Shown here: positions 57,010-64,000 of the stretch, one piece after another
How the letters are laid out: each line of letters opens with the position of its first letter
Position numbering within the stretch: position 1 is the first letter of the stretch
NCBI GenBank assembly: GCA_037893225.1
Contig: JAZGUH010000536.1
Location: forward strand, 489,794-553,793
DNA: 64,000 nt
Origin: Hippasteria phrygiana
Taxonomy: Eukaryota > Echinodermata > Asteroidea > Valvatida > Goniasteridae
Direction of reading: 5' to 3'
Program-made: the position numbers and the translations under genes
Notes under the pieces: generated by a model
The model's database searches: none
Told to the model about the DNA's origin: nothing
The model's input: only the letters and a program-made list of their open reading frames with translations

Positions 57010-59095
57010 GCGCCAGATCTAAGCTATCCATACATGTCAAAATTACTGAATTTGGTTGATATTTCATGCAATTATGAATGAGTAAAGCAAGTCATATCCT
57101 AGGGAATTTGACAGGCATGGAGCAATAAATAGAAGGTAATATGCACACAGATGTTGGCCGGAAAGAAAATAAACATTGCGAGGTTTGAATTTTCTCCACA
57201 AGTTTTAACTCTAAGAAGCCGCCGATAATTGCAACATGTAGCGCCAGATCTAAGCTATCCATACATGTCAAAATTACTGAATTTGGTTGATATTTCATGC
57301 AATTATGAATGAGTAAAGCAAGTCCATACCCCAGGGAATTTGACATGCATGGAGCAATAAATAGACGGTAACATGTACACAGATGTTGGCCGGAAAGAAA
57401 ATAAACATTGCGAGGTTTGAATTTTCTCCACAAGTTTGAACTCTAAGAAGCCGCCGATAATTGCAACATGTAGCGCCAGATCTAAGCTATCCATACATGT
57501 CAAAATTACTGAATTTGGTTGATATTTCATGCAATTATGAATGAGTAAAGCAAGTCCATACCCCAGGGAATTTGACATGCATGGAGCAATAAATAGACGG
57601 TAACATGTACACAGATGTTGGCCGGAAAGAAAATAAACATTGCGAGGTTTGAATTTTCTCCACAAGTTTTAACTCTAAGAAGCCGCCGATAATTGCAACA
57701 TGTAGCGCCAGATCTAAGCTATCCATACATGTCAAAATTACTGAATTTGGTTGATATTTCATGCAATTATGAATGAGTAAAGCAAGTCCATACCCCAGGG
57801 AATTTGACATGCATGGAGCAATAAATAGACGGTAACATGTACACAGATGTTGGCCGGAAAGAAAATAAACATTGCGAGGTTTGAATTTTCTCCACAAGTT
57901 TTAACTCTAAGAAGCCGCCGATAATTGCAACATGTAGCGCCAGATCTAAGCTATCCATACATGTCAAAATTACTGAATTTGGTTGATATTTCATGCAATT
58001 ATGAATGAGTAAAGCAAGTCATATCCTAGGGAATTTGACAGGCATGGAGCAATAAATAGAAGGTAATATGCACACAGATGTTGGCCGGAAAGAAAATAAA
58101 CATTGCGAGGTTTGAATTTTCTCCACAAGTTTGAACTCTAAGAAGCCGCCGATAATTGCAACATGTAGCGCCAGATCTAAGCTATCCATACATGTCAAAA
58201 TTACTGAATTTGGTTGATATTTCATGCAATTATGAATGAGTAAAGCAAGTCCATACCCCAGGGAATTTGACATGCATGGAGCAATAAATAGACGGTAACA
58301 TGTACACAGATGTTGGCCGGAAAGAAAATAAACATTGCGAGGTTTGAATTTTCTCCACAAGTTTGAACTCTAAGAAGCCGCCGATAATTGCAACATGTAG
58401 CGCCAGATCTAAGCTATCCATACATGTCAAAATTACTGAATTTGGTTGATATTTCATGCAATTATGAATGAGTAAAGCAAGTCCATACCCCAGGGAATTT
58501 GACATGCATGGAGCAATAAATAGACGGTAACATGTACACAGATGTTGGCCGGAAAGAAAATAAACATTGCGAGGTTTGAATTTTCTCCACAAGTTTGAAC
58601 TCTAAGAAGCCGCCGATAATTGCAACATGTAGCGCCAGATCTAAGCTATCCATACATGTCAAAATTACTGAATTTGGTTGATATTTCATGCAATTATGAA
58701 TGAGTAAAGCAAGTCCATACCCCAGGGAATTTGACATGCATGGAGCAATAAATAGACGGTAACATGTACACAGATGTTGGCCGGAAAGAAAATAAACATT
58801 GCGAGGTTTGAATTTTCTCCACAAGTTTGAACTCTAAGAAGCCGCCGATAATTGCAACATGTAGCGCCAGATCTAAGCTATCCATACATGTCAAAATTAC
58901 TGAATTTGGTTGATATTTCATGCAATTATGAATGAGTAAAGCAAGTCCATACCCCAGGGAATTTGACATGCATGGAGCAATAAATAGACGGTAATATGCA
59001 CACAGATGTTGGCCGGAAAGAAAATAAACATTGCGAGGTTTGAATTTTCTCCACAAGTTTTAACTCTAAGAAGCCGCCGATAATTGCAACATGTA
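57010..59095 (+). repeat. 9-mer HOR L2-Ag-At-At-L2-Ag-Ag-Ag-A', copy 1
   Basis: Nine monomers, 2,086 bp. The first L2 has a GTTTTAAC tail and the second a GTTTGAAC tail. The first five types recur in the same order at 59,096. Confidence 0.82.
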
Positions 59096-61181
59096 GCGCC
59101 AGATCTAAGCTATCCATACATGTCAAAATTACTGAATTTGGTTGATATTTCATGCAATTATGAATGAGTAAAGCAAGTCATATCCTAGGGAATTTGACAG
59201 GCATGGAGCAATAAATAGAAGGTAATATGCACACAGATGTTGGCCGGAAAGAAAATAAACATTGCGAGGTTTGAATTTTCTCCACAAGTTTTAACTCTAA
59301 GAAGCCGCCGATAATTGCAACATGTAGCGCCAGATCTAAGCTATCCATACATGTCAAAATTACTAAATTTGGTTGATATTTCATGCAATTATGAATGAGT
59401 AAAGCAAGTCCATACCCCAGGGAATTTGACATGCATGGAGCAATAAATAGACGGTAACATGTACACAGATGTTGGCCGGAAAGAAAATAAACATTGCGAG
59501 GTTTGAATTTTCTCCACAAGTTTGAACTCTAAGAAGCCGCCGATAATTGCAACATGTAGCGCCAGATCTAAGCTATCCATACATGTCAAAATTACTGAAT
59601 TTGGTTGATATTTCATGCAATTATGAATGAGTAAAGCAAGTCCATACCCCAGGGAATTTGACATGCATGGAGCAATAAATAGACGGTAACATGTACACAG
59701 ATGTTGGCCGGAAAGAAAATAAACATTGCGAGGTTTGAATTTTCTCCACAAGTTTTAACTCTAAGAAGCCGCCGATAATTGCAACATGTAGCGCCAGATC
59801 TAAGCTATCCATACATGTCAAAATTACTGAATTTGGTTGATATTTCATGCAATTATGAATGAGTAAAGCAAGTCCATACCCCAGGGAATTTGACATGCAT
59901 GGAGCAATAAATAGACGGTAACATGTACACAGATGTTGGCCGGAAAGAAAATAAACATTGCGAGGTTTGAATTTTCTCCACAAGTTTTAACTCTAAGAAG
60001 CCGCCGATAATTGCAACATGTAGCGCCAGATCTAAGCTATCCATACATGTCAAAATTACTGAATTTGGTTGATATTTCATGCAATTATGAATGAGTAAAG
60101 CAAGTCATATCCTAGGGAATTTGACAGGCATGGAGCAATAAATAGAAGGTAATATGCACACAGATGTTGGCCGGAAAGAAAATAAACATTGCGAGGTTTG
60201 AATTTTCTCCACAAGTTTGAACTCTAAGAAGCCGCCGATAATTGCAACATGTAGCGCCAGATCTAAGCTATCCATACATGTCAAAATTACTGAATTTGGT
60301 TGATATTTCATGCAATTATGAATGAGTAAAGCAAGTCCATACCCCAGGGAATTTGACATGCATGGAGCAATAAATAGACGGTAACATGTACACAGATGTT
60401 GGCCGGAAAGAAAATAAACATTGCGAGGTTTGAATTTTCTCCACAAGTTTTAACTCTAAGAAGCCGCCGATAATTGCAACATGTAGCGCCAGATCTAAGC
60501 TATCCATACATGTCAAAATTACTGAATTTGGTTGATATTTCATGCAATTATGAATGAGTAAAGCAAGTCCATACCCCAGGGAATTTGACATGCATGGAGC
60601 AATAAATAGACGGTAACATGTACACAGATGTTGGCCGGAAAGAAAATAAACATTGCGAGGTTTGAATTTTCTCCACAAGTTTTAACTCTAAGAAGCCGCC
60701 GATAATTGCAACATGTAGCGCCAGATCTAAGCTATCCATACATGTCAAAATTACTGAATTTGGTTGATATTTCATGCAATTATGAATGAGTAAAGCAAGT
60801 CCATACCCCAGGGAATTTGACATGCATGGAGCAATAAATAGACGGTAATATGCACACAGATGTTGGCCGGAAAGAAAATAAACATTGCGAGGTTTGAATT
60901 TTCTCCACAAGTTTTAACTCTAAGAAGCCGCCGATAATTGCAACATGTAGCGCCAGATCTAAGCTATCCATACATGTCAAAATTACTGAATTTGGTTGAT
61001 ATTTCATGCAATTATGAATGAGTAAAGCAAGTCCATACCCCAGGGAATTTGACATGCATGGAGCAATAAATAGACGGTAACATGTACACAGATGTTGGCC
61101 GGAAAGAAAATAAACATTGCGAGGTTTGAATTTTCTCCACAAGTTTTAACTCTAAGAAGCCGCCGATAATTGCAACATGTA
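59096..61181 (+). repeat. 9-mer HOR L2-Ag-At-At-L2-At-At-A'-At, copy 2
   Basis: Nine monomers, 2,086 bp, the same length as copy 1. The second half differs in its tails and in the position of A'. The Ag at 59,327 has a private ACTAAATTT head. Confidence 0.8.
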
Positions 61182-63962
61182 GCGCCAGATCTAAGCTATC
61201 CATACATGTCAAAATTACTGAATTTGGTTGATATTTCATGCAATTATGAATGAGTAAAGCAAGTCATATCCTAGGGAATTTGACAGGCATGGAGCAATAA
61301 ATAGAAGGTAATATGCACACAGATGTTGGCCGGAAAGAAAATAAACATTGCGAGGTTTGAATTTTCTCCACAAGTTTGAACTCTAAGAAGCCGCCGATAA
61401 TTGCAACATGTAGCGCCAGATCTAAGCTATCCATACATGTCAAAATTACTGAATTTGGTTGATATTTCATGCAATTATGAATGAGTAAAGCAAGTCCATA
61501 CCCCAGGGAATTTGACATGCATGGAGCAATAAATAGACGGTAACATGTACACAGATGTTGGCCGGAAAGAAAATAAACATTGCGAGGTTTGAATTTTCTC
61601 CACAAGTTTGAACTCTAAGAAGCCGCCGATAATTGCAACATGTAGCGCCAGATCTAAGCTATCCATACATGTCAAAATTACTGAATTTGGTTGATATTTC
61701 ATGCAATTATGAATGAGTAAAGCAAGTCCATACCCCAGGGAATTTGACATGCATGGAGCAATAAATAGACGGTAACATGTACACAGATGTTGGCCGGAAA
61801 GAAAATAAACATTGCGAGGTTTGAATTTTCTCCACAAGTTTGAACTCTAAGAAGCCGCCGATAATTGCAACATGTAGCGCCAGATCTAAGCTATCCATAC
61901 ATGTCAAAATTACTGAATTTGGTTGATATTTCATGCAATTATGAATGAGTAAAGCAAGTCCATACCCCAGGGAATTTGACATGCATGGAGCAATAAATAG
62001 ACGGTAACATGTACACAGATGTTGGCCGGAAAGAAAATAAACATTGCGAGGTTTGAATTTTCTCCACAAGTTTGAACTCTAAGAAGCCGCCGATAATTGC
62101 AACATGTAGCGCCAGATCTAAGCTATCCATACATGTCAAAATTACTGAATTTGGTTGATATTTCATGCAATTATGAATGAGTAAAGCAAGTCCATACCCC
62201 AGGGAATTTGACATGCATGGAGCAATAAATAGACGGTAATATGCACACAGATGTTGGCCGGAAAGAAAATAAACATTGCGAGGTTTGAATTTTCTCCACA
62301 AGTTTTAACTCTAAGAAGCCGCCGATAATTGCAACATGTAGCGCCAGATCTAAGCTATCCATACATGTCAAAATTACTGAATTTGGTTGATATTTCATGC
62401 AATTATGAATGAGTAAAGCAAGTCCATACCCCAGGGAATTTGACATGCATGGAGCAATAAATAGACGGTAATATGCACACAGATGTTGGCCGGAAAGAAA
62501 ATAAACATTGCGAGGTTTGAATTTTCTCCACAAGTTTTAACTCTAAGAAGCCGCCGATAATTGCAACATGTAGCGCCAGATCTAAGCTATCCATACATGT
62601 CAAAATTACTGAATTTGGTTGATATTTCATGCAATTATGAATGAGTAAAGCAAGTCATATCCTAGGGAATTTGACAGGCATGGAGCAATAAATAGAAGGT
62701 AATATGCACACAGATGTTGGCCGGAAAGAAAATAAACATTGCGAGGTTTGAATTTTCTCCACAAGTTTTAACTCTAAGAAGCCGCCGATAATTGCAACAT
62801 GTAGCGCCAGATCTAAGCTATCCATACATGTCAAAATTACTGAATTTGGTTGATATTTCATGCAATTATGAATGAGTAAAGCAAGTCCATACCCCAGGGA
62901 ATTTGACATGCATGGAGCAATAAATAGACGGTAACATGTACACAGATGTTGGCCGGAAAGAAAATAAACATTGCGAGGTTTGAATTTTCTCCACAAGTTT
63001 GAACTCTAAGAAGCCGCCGATAATTGCAACATGTAGCGCCAGATCTAAGCTATCCATACATGTCAAAATTACTGAATTTGGTTGATATTTCATGCAATTA
63101 TGAATGAGTAAAGCAAGTCCATACCCCAGGGAATTTGACATGCATGGAGCAATAAATAGACGGTAACATGTACACAGATGTTGGCCGGAAAGAAAATAAA
63201 CATTGCGAGGTTTGAATTTTCTCCACAAGTTTGAACTCTAAGAAGCCGCCGATAATTGCAACATGTAGCGCCAGATCTAAGCTATCCATACATGTCAAAA
63301 TTACTGAATTTGGTTGATATTTCATGCAATTATGAATGAGTAAAGCAAGTCCATACCCCAGGGAATTTGACATGCATGGAGCAATAAATAGACGGTAACA
63401 TGTACACAGATGTTGGCCGGAAAGAAAATAAACATTGCGAGGTTTGAATTTTCTCCACAAGTTTTAACTCTAAGAAGCCGCCGATAATTGCAACATGTAG
63501 CGCCAGATCTAAGCTATCCATACATGTCAAAATTACTGAATTTGGTTGATATTTCATGCAATTATGAATGAGTAAAGCAAGTCATATCCTAGGGAATTTG
63601 ACAGGCATGGAGCAATAAATAGAAGGTAATATGCACACAGATGTTGGCCGGAAAGAAAATAAACATTGCGAGGTTTGAATTTTCTCCACAAGTTTGAACT
63701 CTAAGAAGCCGCCGATAATTGCAACATGTAGCGCCAGATCTAAGCTATCCATACATGTCAAAATTACTGAATTTGGTTGATATTTCATGCAATTATGAAT
63801 GAGTAAAGCAAGTCCATACCCCAGGGAATTTGACATGCATGGAGCAATAAATAGACGGTAACATGTACACAGATGTTGGCCGGAAAGAAAATAAACATTG
63901 CGAGGTTTGAATTTTCTCCACAAGTTTTAACTCTAAGAAGCCGCCGATAATTGCAACATGTA
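61182..63962 (+). repeat. L2-Ag-Ag-Ag-A'-A', L2-Ag-Ag-At, L2-At
   Basis: Twelve monomers, 2,781 bp. The first six extend the second half of copy 1 (57,937-59,095) by one A'. L2 copies with GTTTTAAC and GTTTGAAC tails continue to appear in turn. Confidence 0.8.
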
Positions 63963-64000
63963 GCGCCAGATCTAAGCTATCCATACATGTCAAAATTACT
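63963..64000 (+). repeat. Partial monomer at the right edge (38 bp)
   Basis: The first 38 bases of the next copy, from GCGCCAGATC to AAATTACT. The array therefore continues past the window. Confidence 0.95.

Larger units (their letters stand above)
1..64000 (+). repeat. Tandem satellite array, ~232-bp monomer, 276 full copies
   Basis: The same ~232-bp unit, beginning GCGCCAGATCTAAGC and ending ATTGCAACATGTA, recurs without a break from the first base to the last. Monomer starts read directly (1, 233, 465, 696, 928 ... 63,731, 63,963) give 276 complete copies: 208 of 232 bp, 66 of 231 bp and 2 of 230 bp. All copies are in one orientation. There is no unique spacer, inserted element or gene in any interval. 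Types differ from the commonest monomer at roughly 5 to 9 positions, which means strong and recent homogenisation. Long, head-to-tail, multi-type satellite with higher-order structure is known from eukaryotic centromeres and heterochromatin; assigning this array to a centromere is inference. I do not recognise the family. Confidence 0.98.

Noticed and set aside
295..63993. Hundreds of minus-strand open frames of 66-209 codons as protein genes
   Set aside because: All are the same sequence read again from each monomer, overlapping their neighbours. Most of the 113- and 120-codon frames begin at TTG, not ATG. Length is set by whether a copy is 231 or 232 bp, and variation shows no sign of protein constraint. 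There is no promoter, unique flank or recognised domain.
1..64000. CRISPR array
   Set aside because: CRISPR repeats are short (about 23-50 bp) and separated by unique spacers. Here the whole 232-bp unit repeats with no unique spacer, and there are no cas genes.
1..64000. Repeated gene cluster such as 5S rDNA, tRNA or histone genes
   Set aside because: I found no 5S internal control region, tRNA A/B boxes with cloverleaf, or histone coding sequence in the monomer on either strand.
1..64000. Transposon or LTR-derived tandem repeat
   Set aside because: No terminal repeats, target-site duplications, transposase or reverse-transcriptase fragments are visible. Every base of the window belongs to a monomer.
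1..64000. Telomeric or subtelomeric simple repeat
   Set aside because: No short G-rich telomere-type repeat (for example TTAGGG or TTAGG in tandem) is present.
1..64000. Entire pattern as an assembly artefact
   Set aside because: Copies differ by ordered, type-specific variants and by private substitutions, and monomer lengths add up exactly; a looped assembly would give identical copies. Individual near-identical blocks (4868-9503, 51,445-53,300) still need read-level checking.
1..64000. Bacterial or phage origin of the window
   Set aside because: There are no genes, ribosome binding sites or operon structure in 64 kb, and the repeat organisation is that of eukaryotic satellite DNA.

Overview
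The whole 64,000-base window is one uninterrupted satellite DNA array: head-to-tail copies of a monomer of about 232 bp (about 38% GC), all in the same orientation, with no unique sequence, gene, RNA gene or mobile element anywhere. Reading each copy from its conserved GCGCC start, I count 276 complete monomers (208 of 232 bp, 66 of 231 bp, 2 of 230 bp) plus a 38-bp partial copy at the right edge. These numbers reproduce the coordinate of the last monomer start (63,963). Both window edges lie inside the array, so the true array is longer. This suggests a eukaryotic centromeric, pericentromeric or other heterochromatic satellite; I do not recognise the monomer family and cannot name the species or clade.

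Monomers differ by only a few diagnostic substitutions (about 4% at most between the most distinct types). They fall into named types, used throughout: A (commonest, about 120 copies, with tail forms At, Ag and Ak), T, N, C, L1, L2, U, P, M, G, V, K, Q and A'. Type order is not random. It forms higher-order repeats (HORs), i.e. multi-monomer blocks copied as units.

Layout. 1-1622: T/N/A block. 1623-36,382: a region built on the chain Ak-U-P-M-C-At-L1-At-L1-Ag (a 10-mer of 2,317 bp, complete at 16,222-18,538), present in many shortened, extended and rearranged versions (3-mer, 4-mer, 5-mer, 9-mer, 11-mer). It also holds a 2.78-kb block present twice, 17,380 bp apart (1623-4403 and 19,003-21,783), and a tandem duplication of 2,318 bp (4868-7185 and 7186-9503). 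36,383-37,542: a simple Ag/At alternation (464-bp dimer) at the transition. 37,543-55,618: a T-A-N trimer based region that includes a 2.78-kb block present twice, 6,720 bp apart (39,628-42,406 and 46,348-49,126). 55,619-64,000: a more uniform A/L2 region with an approximately 9-mer (2,086 bp) period.

About eight monomers are hybrids of two types with the switch inside the monomer, as expected from unequal crossover or gene conversion between in-register copies. There are open frames on the minus strand, but they are a by-product of the repeat: a 231-bp copy keeps the frame and a 232-bp copy shifts it. Nothing supports a protein-coding role. The points worth following up are the satellite itself, its mosaic HOR architecture, the type-specific single-base length difference, and the conserved dyads inside the monomer.
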